Below, one piece after another: positions 17,648 to 27,321 of a DNA stretch of 64,000 bases (position 1 is the first letter of the stretch; the number at the start of each line of letters is the position of its first letter). Where the stretch lies: NCBI RefSeq assembly GCF_022179405.1, contig NZ_BPQT01000030.1:16283-80282 (forward strand), written 5' to 3'. The DNA is from Methylobacterium marchantiae (GTDB lineage: Bacteria; Pseudomonadota; Alphaproteobacteria; Rhizobiales; Beijerinckiaceae). A program made the position numbers and the translations under genes. The notes under the pieces are model-generated. The model searched no databases, was not told the DNA's origin, and worked only from the letters and a program-made list of their open reading frames with translations.

Positions 17648-17996
17648 GGGCATGACCTTGATGGCAGGATTCGCGGATGGAGGATTCGCGTTTGGGAAAA
17701 TCTCGGCGGCGTCGGTAAACAAACCCTTTCCAGGTCGTCGCGACGTTGACCGAAACTCCTCCGGCGTCGTTCTCGAATTCATCACCGTTTTGGGTTAGCG
17801 CAGTTGGTCGGAAGGGTCCGTCGCCTCCGTGCAACACGGTCGGCGCTTGGCATCCGGTCCATCCGGTCACCGCGATTCCCGGGCGAACCCCTCGCGAATC
17901 GCAAAAGCTGATCGGTTCTCGGAGTTTAGGGCTTGGGGGCCGGCGGCATCCGCGGAGGCGGCGCGGTCCCGGGCCGAGGTGACGAAAGACGGTTTC
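17648..17996. other. Divergent promoter region between small exported protein and cysS
   Basis: About 350 bases with no supportable reading frame. The part close to the exported-protein gene (17690-17800) is less GC-rich and is the likely location of its promoter. No riboswitch, T-box or tRNA was recognised. One long frame runs through it into cysS but shows no synthetase homology before 17997. Confidence 0.4.
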
Positions 17997-19379
17997 ATGG
18001 CGCCGATGTTGCGGCTCTACAACACGCTGACCCGCGAGAAGGCGCCGTTCGCGCCGATCGATCCGACGCATGTGCGGATGTATGCCTGCGGGCCGACGGT
18101 CTATGACGCCGCCCATATCGGCAATGCCCGGCCGATCATCGTCTTCGACCTGCTGTTCCGGCTGCTGCGCCACCTCTACGGCGAGGCGCACGTCACCTAT
18201 GCCCGCAACGTCACCGACGTGGACGACAAGATCAACGCCCGCGCCGCCGAGCGCGGCATCACCATCCGCGACCTCACCGACGGGACGCTCGCCGCCTTTC
18301 ACGGCGACATCCGCGACCTCGGCGTGCTGATGGCCGAGGATGTGAACGTGGCGGGCGAGCGCCCGCGCTTCGTCGAGCCCCGCGCCACCGACCATATTTA
18401 CGAGATGCACGCGATCATCGACGGGCTGGTGACGGCGGGCCACGCCTATGTGGCGGAGGGGCATGTCCTGTTCGACGTGCCGTCGACGCCCGATTACGGC
18501 GCACTCTCGAAGCGGCCCCTCGACGAGATGGAGGCCGGCGCGCGGGTCGAGGTGGCGCCCTACAAGCGCTCGCCCCTCGACTTCGTCCTGTGGAAGCCCT
18601 CGAAACCCGGCGAGCCGTCATGGCCTTCGCCGGCCGGCATCGCCGAACCGGGGCGTCCGGGCTGGCACATCGAGTGCTCGGCGATGTCGTGGAAGCACCT
18701 GGGCAGGACCTTCGACATCCATGCCGGCGGCATCGACCTGATCTTTCCCCATCACGAGAACGAGGTCGCCCAGTCGCGCTGCTGCTTTGGCACCGATGTC
18801 ATGGCCAATGTCTGGCTCCATAACGGATTCCTCCAGGTGGAGGGGCAGAAGATGTCCAAATCGCTGGGCAACTTCATCACCCTGCGCGAGGTGCTGAAGG
18901 ACTGGCCGGGCGAGGTCGTGCGCCTCGCCATGCTGAAGACGCATTACCGCCAGCCGATCGACTGGACCGTTCGCGGTCTGGAAGAGGCGGCACGGATGAT
19001 CGATCGCTGGTACGACATCGTCGGCGACGTCGCCGCGGGATCCGAGGCTCCCGCCGCCGTGGTCGAACCGCTCCTCGACGACCTCAATACCGCCGCGACG
19101 CTCGCCGAACTGCATCGCCTCGAAGACCCGGCGTCGCTGAAGGCCGGCGCGGGCCTGCTCGGCCTGCTCGGACGGACGAAATCCGCGCGCGACGACAGTG
19201 CCATCGCCGCGGCGGGCGTCGACGTGGCGGCGGTGGAAGCCGCGATCGAGGCACGTCGTGCCGCCCGCGCCGCCAAGGACTGGCCGGCCTCCGACCGCGC
19301 CCGCGACGCGCTCGCCGCCATGGGCGTCGCCGTCAAGGACAACAAGGACGGCACCACCACCTGGAGTGTGGTGCCATGA
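17997..19379 (+). CDS. cysS: Cysteine--tRNA ligase
   Basis: A 460-residue class I synthetase. The HIGH region [15 protein letters not shown] supplies a zinc cysteine near residue 31. Further zinc ligands are found in [10 protein letters not shown] and the HHENE stretch ([12 protein letters not shown]), and the KMSKS loop is [10 protein letters not shown]. Length is normal for bacterial CysRS. The ATG at 17997 is chosen because the synthetase fold begins directly ([11 protein letters not shown]). The stop codon overlaps the start of the downstream PIN-domain gene by four bases (ATGA), so the two are likely translated together. Confidence 0.96.
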   Translation: MAPMLRLYNTLTREKAPFAPIDPTHVRMYACGPTVYDAAHIGNARPIIVFDLLFRLLRHLYGEAHVTYARNVTDVDDKINARAAERGITIRDLTDGTLAAFHGDIRDLGVLMAEDVNVAGERPRFVEPRATDHIYEMHAIIDGLVTAGHAYVAEGHVLFDVPSTPDYGALSKRPLDEMEAGARVEVAPYKRSPLDFVLWKPSKPGEPSWPSPAGIAEPGRPGWHIECSAMSWKHLGRTFDIHAGGIDLIFPHHENEVAQSRCCFGTDVMANVWLHNGFLQVEGQKMSKSLGNFITLREVLKDWPGEVVRLAMLKTHYRQPIDWTVRGLEEAARMIDRWYDIVGDVAAGSEAPAAVVEPLLDDLNTAATLAELHRLEDPASLKAGAGLLGLLGRTKSARDDSAIAAAGVDVAAVEAAIEARRAARAAKDWPASDRARDALAAMGVAVKDNKDGTTTWSVVP

Positions 19380-19996
19380 TCGCCCCCTCGGACCGGCAGC
19401 CCATCGTCGTGGCCGATGCGGGGCCTCTGATCCGGCTCGCCGCAGCGGGCATCCTCGATACGCTGCGCGGTCTCAACCGGCGGATCGTATTGGTGGACCG
19501 GGTCGAGGAAGAAGTGGTCGGCGACCTCTCCAAGCCCTTTGCTGCCGAGATCGCCGCCTGGATCGATGGCCTCGGCGAAGCCGCGCTCCGGGTCGAGACC
19601 GTGGTCGGCATCGGTGTCGCGGCCCTGCGCGCCCGGCCGCGGACTCCAGCAGGGGATGCCTTGCTGAAGTCCGCCCTGCGCGATTCCGGCGAGCAGGCGC
19701 TACGCGAGTTCGTGGCGCATTGGCACCCGACCGAGGCGAGTTCGGCGGTCGTGCTTTACGAAGATCGGAAGGTCGCGACCCTCTTCCTCGACGTGGAGTT
19801 CCCCGTGACGCTGATGACGACACGCGCCTTCGTGGCGACGGTGACGCGCTGGGGCATCAATCAGGACGCGATCGCCGCCCTTGAAGCCATTTCCGGTCTC
19901 TATGACATGAAGCCGGCCCTCGTCGGTGAGATCGACCCGAGCCAGCCCGGCGACCTGCGGACGTTGCCGCAGCCGATTCTACCGATCCGAACTTGA
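19376..19996 (+). CDS. PIN-domain (VapC-like) protein coupled to cysS
   Basis: A 206-residue protein with the PIN nuclease layout. [12 protein letters not shown] places the first acidic residue at D14, and EEEV gives E44-E46. DSGEQAL gives E106 and YEDRK gives D130, so a full acidic quartet is plausible. Most VapC toxins are 130-150 residues; this one carries an extra C-terminal 50 residues, including an Ile/Pro-rich tail. PIN proteins cleave tRNA, rRNA or mRNA. No antitoxin-like gene precedes it: the partner gene upstream is cysS itself, overlapping by ATGA. Endonuclease activity is inferred from family residues only. Confidence 0.75.
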   Translation: MIAPSDRQPIVVADAGPLIRLAAAGILDTLRGLNRRIVLVDRVEEEVVGDLSKPFAAEIAAWIDGLGEAALRVETVVGIGVAALRARPRTPAGDALLKSALRDSGEQALREFVAHWHPTEASSAVVLYEDRKVATLFLDVEFPVTLMTTRAFVATVTRWGINQDAIAALEAISGLYDMKPALVGEIDPSQPGDLRTLPQPILPIRT

Positions 19997-20022
19997 CCGG
20001 CCGTCTCCCCGCCCTTGACGGG

Positions 20023-20040
20023 CGGTATGAACCTATACCG
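20023..20040. promoter_or_regulatory. Candidate operator upstream of hipB-like gene
   Basis: A perfect inverted repeat CGGTAT-N6-ATACCG, 18 bases long, 108 bases before the XRE-type antitoxin gene. HipB of E. coli binds TATCC-N8-GGATA palindromes to repress its own operon, so an autorepression site here is plausible. The sequence is not the E. coli consensus. Confidence 0.4.
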
Positions 20041-20148
20041 ATTCGTTCCCCGTCAAGAGAGACGCCAGATCCCCCCTTCGGCAGGAAAACCGACCCGAAA
20101 TAGAAAACATAGTTTCATCTAAGCCGCCCGAGATGCAAGGATGGTGGC

Positions 20149-20487
20149 ATGACGAACGAACGCTCGGCCCATGCTCCCTTCGAGGTTTCGGAGGGTCTTC
20201 GCGAGATCGGGCAGTCCATCAGGGCCGCGCGACTGCGACGACGTCAGCTCGCATCCGACCTCGCGTCCCGCGTTGGGGTATCCCTCCCGACATTGCGCAA
20301 GCTCGAGAAAGGCGATCCTTCGGTGTCGCTCGGCGTCTTCGCCAGGGCCGTCTGGACCCTCGGCCTGTTCCCGGCCGTCCGGCGCGCGGTCAGTCCCGAG
20401 AACGATCACCTGGCCGCGGCCATCGAAACCAGCCGCCTTCCCAGCCGTGCGCGTCGCCCGCGCGACGTGAACCTCGATGACCTCTGA
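20149..20487 (+). CDS. XRE-family HipB-like antitoxin/repressor
   Basis: A 112-residue protein with an XRE helix-turn-helix at about residues 17-72 (SIRAARLRRRQLASDLASRVGVSLPTLRKLEKGDPSVS), followed by a basic tail. It immediately precedes, and overlaps by 11 bases, a HipA-type gene, which defines it as the probable HipB-like antitoxin and operon repressor. The region upstream is AT-rich (20095-20125) and contains an 18-base palindrome. Confidence 0.85.
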   Translation: MTNERSAHAPFEVSEGLREIGQSIRAARLRRRQLASDLASRVGVSLPTLRKLEKGDPSVSLGVFARAVWTLGLFPAVRRAVSPENDHLAAAIETSRLPSRARRPRDVNLDDL

Positions 20488-21691
20488 CGTCTATGTCCAT
20501 GTCCGCCACGAGGACGGGGCCACGGACCTCGTCGGCCGCTACCGGCTCGTCATGCCGGCGGCCGGTCGGTCCTATGGCGAATTCACCTATGTCGGGTCCT
20601 GGGTGAGGAACAGTCATGGCCGGGCTTTCGCCCTGGACCCGGAACACCTGCCGCTTCAGCCGGGGCCGTTCAGAAGCACCGGCCGTGGCCGACTTCCGGG
20701 CGTTCTGGCGGATGCCACTCCGGACCGTTGGGGGCGACGGCTCGTCGAACATCGTCGGCCTCACGACTCTCCCCCAATGATGCCGTCTGACTGGTTGCTC
20801 GCCCCCGGAGACGAGCGCGTCGGCTGCCTCGCCTTTTCCGAAACCCCGGCTTCCCCGTCGCCGCGTCCGGGCTACGCGGACACGGCTGACCTCGACAGCA
20901 TCGCGGATGGATTCGAGCGTCTGGAACGAGGCGAGGCGGTCGAAGGGCTGGCGGCCCGCCTCTGGACAGCGGGTATGAGCATGGGCGGCGCCCGACCGAA
21001 GGCCGTCATCAAGCACGAGGGTGCCTTATGGATCGCCAAGTTCCAGAGGCGGGACGACACCTACGACCAATGCGGCGCGGAACACGCGACGATGCGTCTG
21101 GCATCCCGTTGCGGGATCGACGCCGCCGAAACCCGGGTGCTCGTCGTCGGGCCTCGTAAGGTCGTCCTGGTGAAGCGCTTCGACCGCGATGCGGCCCCCT
21201 ACCACCCGACATGCCACTACATGAGCGGATTGACCGCGCTCGGATTGGATGAAACCTCCGATTCCGGCTCCTACCCCGAACTCGCCATGTTCCTCCTCCG
21301 ACACGCGGCGCGGCACGTGTCGGACCGGCATGAGCTGTTCCGACGAATGGTGTTCAACGTCCTGTGCGGCAACCGGGACGATCACCTCAAGAACCACGCC
21401 TTCCTTCGATGCGGCGACGCATGGCGGCTTTCCCCGGCCTTCGACGTGGTCCCTCAACCGGATATGGATCCCCAGCAAGCCATCGGCGTCGGTCGGTCCG
21501 GGAGTTACCCGACGACCGCCAACTGCCTGACGCGGGTCGAAGATTTCGATCTCTCGCAGGATGAGGCCCGAGACATCGTCGCCACCCTCGTCATCCGCAT
21601 GCGCTCCTGGCGTGCCGACTTCGTCGCCGACGGCGTCGATGATGCGACGGTCGAGCGGCTCTCACGCGCATTCTCGAAAGAACTCGACTGA
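20477..21691 (+). CDS. HipA-family serine/threonine kinase toxin
   Basis: A 404-residue HipA-like kinase. The N-terminal subdomain includes GVLADATPDRWGRRL. A glycine-rich SMGGARPK block lies near residue 170. The catalytic loop GNRDDHLKN has the likely catalytic aspartate D301 and metal-binding N306, and the metal-binding aspartate D323 lies in SPAFDVVP. HipA of E. coli phosphorylates GltX and causes persistence; targets differ in HipT-type relatives, so the substrate here is unknown. All key catalytic residues are present, so it should be active. It overlaps the XRE gene by 11 bases. The window also contains gltX and a cysS gene, but no functional link is implied. Confidence 0.88.
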   Translation: MTSDVYVHVRHEDGATDLVGRYRLVMPAAGRSYGEFTYVGSWVRNSHGRAFALDPEHLPLQPGPFRSTGRGRLPGVLADATPDRWGRRLVEHRRPHDSPPMMPSDWLLAPGDERVGCLAFSETPASPSPRPGYADTADLDSIADGFERLERGEAVEGLAARLWTAGMSMGGARPKAVIKHEGALWIAKFQRRDDTYDQCGAEHATMRLASRCGIDAAETRVLVVGPRKVVLVKRFDRDAAPYHPTCHYMSGLTALGLDETSDSGSYPELAMFLLRHAARHVSDRHELFRRMVFNVLCGNRDDHLKNHAFLRCGDAWRLSPAFDVVPQPDMDPQQAIGVGRSGSYPTTANCLTRVEDFDLSQDEARDIVATLVIRMRSWRADFVADGVDDATVERLSRAFSKELD

Positions 21692-22253
21692 CTTACGGCA
21701 GGGAAGATTTCCTGCACGCGAAGAATCGCTGTCGCCTCGAACGCAAGGCTCGATGGACCCGACCCGGAACACCAGACGACGATGAGGACAACTCCATCAT
21801 TGTATGTCCGCGCGACCGCGCGGTGGTGGGCGTCCGGCGAACGCGCTCATCCTCCTGTTCCTGGGACAAGCCGCCCCGGCGGCAGGACCGGTCCGGATGG
21901 CAGTGCGGGTTCTCTCCCGATGACGGCGCCTGTGAACACGCTCGCCCATGTCGCGAGCCGCACGATCAGATGGTCAGAGAACATCGCTCTGGATGCCCGT
22001 CGCCGGGAACAGCGCGAAACGACACCGTGGAAAGTATCGCGCGCGGTGCGGATATGATCGGCCGCACATTCCGCCGGAACCGAGACATCGTCCATGGTCG
22101 CGCGACGAAGCCCGATTCACGATTTCGGACCCGTGCCGGCCCGCCGTTTCGATGTGTCGAATCCGGGTCGCGCGATCGATCGCCACCGGCATGCGTTGAC
22201 GCCCGTTCAACGCGGCCCAGATTAAGGCGGCACAAGCGGAGACAGTCAGATCC
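21692..22253. other. Gene-free stretch between hipA and glyoxalase gene
   Basis: About 560 bases. Reading frames exist on both strands but have atypical composition, no recognisable motifs and no good ribosome-binding sites. I see no RNA gene or repeat. It may contain the decayed edge of the hipBA-carrying segment and the promoter of the glyoxalase-family gene. Confidence 0.4.
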
Positions 22254-22694
22254 ATGGAATACCTGCACACGATGGTCCGCGTGGCGGATCTCGACAAGGC
22301 GCTCGCCTTCTACGTGGACACGTTCGGCCTGCGCGAGACCCGCCGGGTCGAGAACGAAAAGGGCCGCTTCACCCTGGTCTTCCTCGCCGCCCCCGGTGAT
22401 TACGACACCGCCAAGGAGACGAAGGCGCCCCAGGTCGAGCTGACCTACAACTGGGACCCGGAAAGCTATTCCGGCGGGCGCAACTTCGGCCATCTCGCCT
22501 ATCAGGTGGACGACATCTATGCCTTCTGCGCACGCCTGAAGGACAAGGGCGTGACCATCAACCGTCCGCCGCGCGACGGCTACATGGCCTTCGTGAAGTC
22601 GCCCGACGGCATCTCCATCGAGATCCTGCAGAAGGGCGAAGCCAAGCCTCCGCAGGAGCCCTGGGCTTCGATGGAAAATACCGGCTCCTGGTGA
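22254..22694 (+). CDS. gloA: Glyoxalase I-family (VOC) protein
   Basis: A 146-residue vicinal-oxygen-chelate protein. Metal-ligand candidates follow the glyoxalase I pattern: His in YLHTMVRVADLDKALAFY (H5), Glu in QVELTYNW, His in FGHLAYQVDDIY and Glu in DGISIEIL. Glyoxalase I isomerises the hemithioacetal of methylglyoxal and glutathione to S-lactoylglutathione in the cytoplasm. The spacing and residues fit lactoylglutathione lyase closely. The gene stands alone on its strand. Confidence 0.88.
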   Translation: MEYLHTMVRVADLDKALAFYVDTFGLRETRRVENEKGRFTLVFLAAPGDYDTAKETKAPQVELTYNWDPESYSGGRNFGHLAYQVDDIYAFCARLKDKGVTINRPPRDGYMAFVKSPDGISIEILQKGEAKPPQEPWASMENTGSW

Positions 22695-22752
22695 GCCTCG
22701 GTCGAAGCGGGGCGCGGCAGCGCGCGCCCCGCCTTTGTCGGACGTGCCCTGC

Positions 22753-22929
22753 TCAGGCGCCACCCGTCTCGCTCGCCGGCGTGATTCCGAGTTCGGCGAG
22801 CTTGGCGGAGACGGCCTCGATCGGCCGTTTGAGCTTCAGGCTGATGATGGAGACCGGCATGCGATCGCGTGCCAGCGTCCGGAGTTCCTGAACGGATTCG
22901 AGCGTCCAGGCCGCATCGGTCGTCGCCAT
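22753..22929 (-). CDS. 58-residue conserved small protein
   Basis: Short frame with a good AGGAG six bases before the ATG at 22929. The product has a helical core resembling TLESVQELRTLARDRMPVS followed by SLKLKRPIEAVSAKLAELGI, which looks like a small helix-turn-helix. Very similar short proteins are, from memory, widespread in Rhizobiales, with no function known to me. It might bind DNA or RNA. It lies between the glyoxalase gene (convergent) and RNase P RNA (divergent). Confidence 0.65.
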   Translation of the reverse strand: MATTDAAWTLESVQELRTLARDRMPVSIISLKLKRPIEAVSAKLAELGITPASETGGA

Positions 22930-23095
22930 GGTCATCTCCTCACGTCGACGGGGCCTGCCGGCGGGCTTGCGCCGTACAGGGGAGCTAGGGCCGCTCCGGC
23001 GGGCGAGCAAGCCGGCGAACAAAATCCCGGCATGGTGCGAAGATGGGCATCGCGCTGCTTGACCTCGGACGGAATGGCGGCGCACATCCGCGCCG

Positions 23096-23491
<396 letters not shown>

Positions 23492-23907
23492 CGCATCCTG
23501 TCCGCTGCCGGGAAAGCCTGCGGCAGGCGACCTTCGAGCACCGAAGACGCTTAAAAAAACCGATGAAACTTACCGTCGGTTAACCTTGCTGAGGTCTGAT
23601 CGGTCCCGGCGGCTCCCAAGCGGGTCTGCGCGTTGACGGTGCTCAGAGGCTCATGTTACCCGGAATCACTTCGTCAGCGGCGATTTTGGGAATGGCGGAC
23701 GCGCAGTGCGATCGCCGGAGGCCGAGAGCGGGCCGCGTCCGCGACGTCTCTTTTTCCCCCGCCGCTTCGTCTCTCACGGCCGCCTTCGCGCGGTCGACGC
23801 CCGCCGCAGGGACGCATGCGCCACATCCATTTTCCCGTCGCCGATCGGCGTCCCCGATTCGTTCCGCTTCGCCTCCCGGCGTTCGTGATCGTCGATCGGA
23901 TCGCGGC
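23492..23907. other. rnpB-rsmH intergenic region without mraZ
   Basis: 416 bases. The first 120 bases are relatively AT-rich (a run of A at about 23551-23557; GGTTAACC at 23578-23585) and probably hold the rnpB 3' end and the promoter of the division cluster. Frames through the second half show no MraZ features. In many bacteria mraZ would occupy this position. Confidence 0.5.
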
Positions 23908-24975
23908 ATGACGAACCCCGGTGACGACGTCGCCTGCGCCCCTGTCGAGGCAGCGCTCCACATCCCCGTGCTGCTCGCGGAAACGATGGAGGCGCTGTCG
24001 CTGAACGGTGCGTCGCTCGCCGTCGACGGCACTTTCGGTGCGGGCGGCTACACACGTGCCATGCTGCAGGCCGATCCGGGCGTGAACGTCCTGGCGATCG
24101 ACCGCGATCCGAACGCCATCGCGAGCGGCGCGGGCCTCGTTGCTGCGTCCGATGGGCGCCTGACCCTGGTGCCGGGTCGCTTCGGCAACCTCGATACGCT
24201 CGTCCGCGACCAGGGCGCCGAATCGGCCGATGCCGTCGTCCTCGATATCGGCGTCTCCTCGATGCAGATCGACCAGGCCGACCGCGGCTTCTCGTTCCGC
24301 AACGACGGCCCCCTCGACATGCGCATGGAGCGCGCCGGCCAGAGTGCGGCCGATCTCGTCAACGGCGCCGAAGAGGCGACGCTGGCCGACATCATCTTCC
24401 ATTACGGCGAGGAGCGCCGCTCGCGGGCGGTGGCGCGCGCCATCATCGAGGCCCGGCGCAAGGGTCGGATCGAGACCACGGCGGCGCTCGCCGAGATCGT
24501 GTCGAGCGTGGTCTGGGCCGACCCCGCCAGCGGCATCCATCCGGCGACGCGGACCTTCCAGGGCCTGCGCATCGCCGTGAACGACGAGCTCGGCGAACTC
24601 GTCCAGGCGCTGCACGCCGCAGAGCGCATCCTGCGGCCGGGCGGGCGCCTCGCGGTGGTCACCTTCCATTCGCTGGAAGACCGCATCGTCAAGCAGTTCT
24701 TCTCCGCGCGAAGCGGCCGGGCGGCCCAGGCCTCCCGTCACCTGCCGAGCGCCGAGGCACCGACGCCGCGCAGCTTCGCCATGGTGACCAAGGGGCCGGT
24801 GACCGCCTCCGATTCCGAAGTCCACGCCAATCCGCGCTCGCGCTCGGCCAAGCTCAGGGCCGCCGAGCGCACCACGGCGCCCGTCGCGCCGCCCCTCGCC
24901 GCCATCGAAGCGCTCGCCGCACTTCCGGCCCAGCGCGGTCATCTCGTCTCGAAGAGCGGTGGAGTGCGGCGGTGA
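23908..24975 (+). CDS. rsmH: 16S rRNA m4C1402 methyltransferase RsmH (MraW)
   Basis: A 355-residue SAM-dependent methyltransferase that N4-methylates C1402 of 16S rRNA. Family blocks: [28 protein letters not shown] (SAM site), [41 protein letters not shown] and [17 protein letters not shown]. The ATG at 23908 starts just before the fold; the longer upstream frame has no homology. It is the first gene of the division/cell-wall cluster here. Its stop overlaps the GTG start of ftsL. Confidence 0.96.
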   Translation: MTNPGDDVACAPVEAALHIPVLLAETMEALSLNGASLAVDGTFGAGGYTRAMLQADPGVNVLAIDRDPNAIASGAGLVAASDGRLTLVPGRFGNLDTLVRDQGAESADAVVLDIGVSSMQIDQADRGFSFRNDGPLDMRMERAGQSAADLVNGAEEATLADIIFHYGEERRSRAVARAIIEARRKGRIETTAALAEIVSSVVWADPASGIHPATRTFQGLRIAVNDELGELVQALHAAERILRPGGRLAVVTFHSLEDRIVKQFFSARSGRAAQASRHLPSAEAPTPRSFAMVTKGPVTASDSEVHANPRSRSAKLRAAERTTAPVAPPLAAIEALAALPAQRGHLVSKSGGVRR

Positions 24976-25466
24976 TCCGTTTGCTGAACGTCGTCGCCAT
25001 CCTCGGCCTGATCGGATCGGCGATCTACGCCTACTCGATCAAGTACGACACGCTGTATCAGGCCGGCCAGGTCTCGAAGGCCAAGAGCCAGCTCCACAAG
25101 GAGCGGCAGGCCATCGCAGTCCTGCGGGCCGAGTGGCAGCTCCTGACCCGGCCCGACCGCCTGCAGGCGGCGGTGGAGCGGCATCTCGCCCTCGAACCCA
25201 TCGGCGTGAATCATCTCGGCCGCCTCGCCGACCTGCCGGCCAGGCCCGACCGCGGCGACGAGATCGGCCGCCTCCTGGCCGCCACCGCGACGCCCAAGGA
25301 AAAGTCGTCGGCGAAGACCGCCGACGAGCCCAAGACGACCGGTTCGATCACCACACGCACGACGACGACCAAGCCGACGGTGACGACCAAGACCACCACG
25401 ACCGCGCCGACCATCAAGACGACCACCGTTCAAACCACCAGAACGCCGAATACGGTTTCGAGGTAG
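24972..25466 (+). CDS. ftsL: Cell division protein FtsL
   Basis: A 164-residue bitopic protein: a membrane segment at about residues 4-22, then a coiled-coil-like stretch ([32 protein letters not shown]) matching alphaproteobacterial FtsL. A Thr/Lys/Pro-rich tail of about 55 residues follows ([15 protein letters not shown]). FtsL forms a complex with FtsB and FtsQ and activates FtsI/FtsW at the septum. It starts with GTG overlapping the rsmH stop (GTGA) and is four bases from ftsI, so translation is coupled. The Thr-rich tail lengthens the protein beyond the usual 100-130 residues. Confidence 0.9.
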   Translation: MIRLLNVVAILGLIGSAIYAYSIKYDTLYQAGQVSKAKSQLHKERQAIAVLRAEWQLLTRPDRLQAAVERHLALEPIGVNHLGRLADLPARPDRGDEIGRLLAATATPKEKSSAKTADEPKTTGSITTRTTTTKPTVTTKTTTTAPTIKTTTVQTTRTPNTVSR

Positions 25467-25470
25467 TCCC

Positions 25471-27321
25471 GTGTCAGACGAGACCGTTCACGATCACACC
25501 CCCCTCGATACGCAGGATTCGGGTGCGTCCGAAGTGCAGGACGCAGCCCCGGAGGAAGCGGCTCCCGAGGCTGTCGCCGCGCCTCCGCGTGAGCGGCGCA
25601 CGGCGATGGGCCTGGTGCGGGCGATGTTCCACCTCGCCATCGAGCGCTCCTATGCCCGCGTCGGTCTCGTCGGCCTCGGCTTCGCGCTGGTCTTTCTGAC
25701 CATCGCCGGACGCCTCGTGGCGATGGCGGCCTTCCCCCAGGTCGACAACGGCGACAACCGCGTCGCCGCTGCCGCGACCACCGCGATCCGGCCCGACATC
25801 GTCGACCGCAACGGCGAGATCCTCGCCACCGACATCCGCACGGTCTCGGTCTTCGCCGAGCCGAAGAACATCTACGACAAGGACGAGGCGGTGGAGCTCC
25901 TCACCGCCGTCCTGCCCGAGCTCAACGCCACGGACCTTCGCGCCAAGCTCTCGACGAAGAAGGGCTTCGTCTGGGTCAAGCGCGAGATCACCCCGAAGCA
26001 GCAGGTCGAGGTGCATCGGCTCGGCATTCCCGGCATCGGATTCCTGCCGGACCACAAGCGCGTCTATCCCAACGGAACCGCGGCGGCCCATATCCTCGGG
26101 GTGACCAACCTCGACAATATCGGCATCGCCGGTATCGAGAAGTACATCGACAATACTGGCCTGAAGGACCTCAACAGCCTCGGCTTCGTCGCCAAGGCCA
26201 CCGATCTGAGGCCGGTCCAGCTCTCCATCGACCTGCGGGCGCAGTTCGCGCTGCGCGACGAGCTCGCCTGGGGCGTCGATCACTTCAAGGCCAAGGCCGC
26301 GGCCGGCATGATCCTCGACGTGACCACCGGCGAGGTGATCGCGCTCGCCTCCCTGCCGGATTTCGACCCCAACAATCCGGCCGAGGCGAACAACCCCGAC
26401 CGCATCAACCGCATGAATGTCGGCGTCTACGAGATGGGCTCGACCTTCAAGGCAATGACCCTCGCCATGGCGCTAGATTCCGGCAAGTACAACGTCAATT
26501 CCACCTTCGACACCCGCGGCGGCGTGCTGACCTGGGGCCGGCAGAAGATCCACGAATATCACGGCACCAACCGCACCATCACCATGCCGGAGGTGTTCAC
26601 CCACTCCTCCAACATCGGTTCGGCCAAGATGGCCCTCGGCATCGGCGTGCCCGGCCACAAGGCCTTCCTGAAGAAGATGGGCCTCACCGACCGGATGCGG
26701 ACGGAGCTTCCCGAGAGCGCCGAGCCCATCGTCCCCTCGCGCTGGACCGAGATCAACACCATTACCATCGCCTTCGGTCACGGCCTCGCGGTCGCGCCGC
26801 TCCAGGCCGCGGCGGCGGTGGGCGCCATCACCAATGGCGGCAACCTCATCGTGCCGACCTTCCTCAAGACGACGGAGGAGGAGGCGCTGAAGAAGGCGAC
26901 CCGCGTCCTCAAGCCTGAGACGAGCGAGGCGATGCGCTTCATCATGCGCCTCAACGCGGTGGAAGGCTCGGCCAAGAAGGCCTCGATCCCGCTCTACTAT
27001 GTCGGCGGAAAGACCGGCACGGCCGAGAAGGTGATCCACGGCCGCTACGTGAAGAACCGCCTGTTCACGACCTTCATGGCCGCCGCGCCCATGAACAACC
27101 CGAAATACCTGTTCGTCACCATCATGGACGAGCCGCAGGGCCTGCCGGAATCCGGCGGCTACGCCACCGCCGCCTGGAATTCCGGCGTCGTCACCGGCCG
27201 GGTGATCGAGCGCGTCGCCCCGATCATCGGCCTGCCGCCCCAATTCGACCCGCCGGTGAAGCCGTTCCCGCTGATGGTGAAGCTCGGCGCGTATCACGCG
27301 ACGATGCTCGACGGACGATGA
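25471..27321 (+). CDS. ftsI: Peptidoglycan D,D-transpeptidase FtsI (PBP3)
   Basis: A 616-residue class B penicillin-binding protein. A cytosolic acidic/Pro-rich N-terminus precedes the membrane helix (about 65-90), then come the pedestal domain and a transpeptidase domain with its three motifs. These are STFK (S324-K327), SSN (379-381) and KTG (514-516). It crosslinks septal peptidoglycan. Start GTG at 25471, four bases after ftsL; stop overlaps murE (ATGA). Somewhat longer than the E. coli protein because of the N-terminal extension. Confidence 0.96.
   Translation: MSDETVHDHTPLDTQDSGASEVQDAAPEEAAPEAVAAPPRERRTAMGLVRAMFHLAIERSYARVGLVGLGFALVFLTIAGRLVAMAAFPQVDNGDNRVAAAATTAIRPDIVDRNGEILATDIRTVSVFAEPKNIYDKDEAVELLTAVLPELNATDLRAKLSTKKGFVWVKREITPKQQVEVHRLGIPGIGFLPDHKRVYPNGTAAAHILGVTNLDNIGIAGIEKYIDNTGLKDLNSLGFVAKATDLRPVQLSIDLRAQFALRDELAWGVDHFKAKAAAGMILDVTTGEVIALASLPDFDPNNPAEANNPDRINRMNVGVYEMGSTFKAMTLAMALDSGKYNVNSTFDTRGGVLTWGRQKIHEYHGTNRTITMPEVFTHSSNIGSAKMALGIGVPGHKAFLKKMGLTDRMRTELPESAEPIVPSRWTEINTITIAFGHGLAVAPLQAAAAVGAITNGGNLIVPTFLKTTEEEALKKATRVLKPETSEAMRFIMRLNAVEGSAKKASIPLYYVGGKTGTAEKVIHGRYVKNRLFTTFMAAAPMNNPKYLFVTIMDEPQGLPESGGYATAAWNSGVVTGRVIERVAPIIGLPPQFDPPVKPFPLMVKLGAYHATMLDGR

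Noticed and set aside
17780-17880. tRNA-like fragment GGGTTAGCGCAGTTGGT upstream of cysS
   Set aside because: No anticodon arm, T-arm or acceptor pairing could be built on either strand.
20015-20039. Sigma-70 promoter TTGACG...TATACC before hipB
   Set aside because: Spacer is only 13 bases; the sequence is better described by the palindrome.
21847-22095. 82-residue minus-strand frame in the gene-free stretch after hipA
   Set aside because: Only weakly hydrophobic, no recognisable motif, no good ribosome-binding site; chance frame in high-GC DNA.
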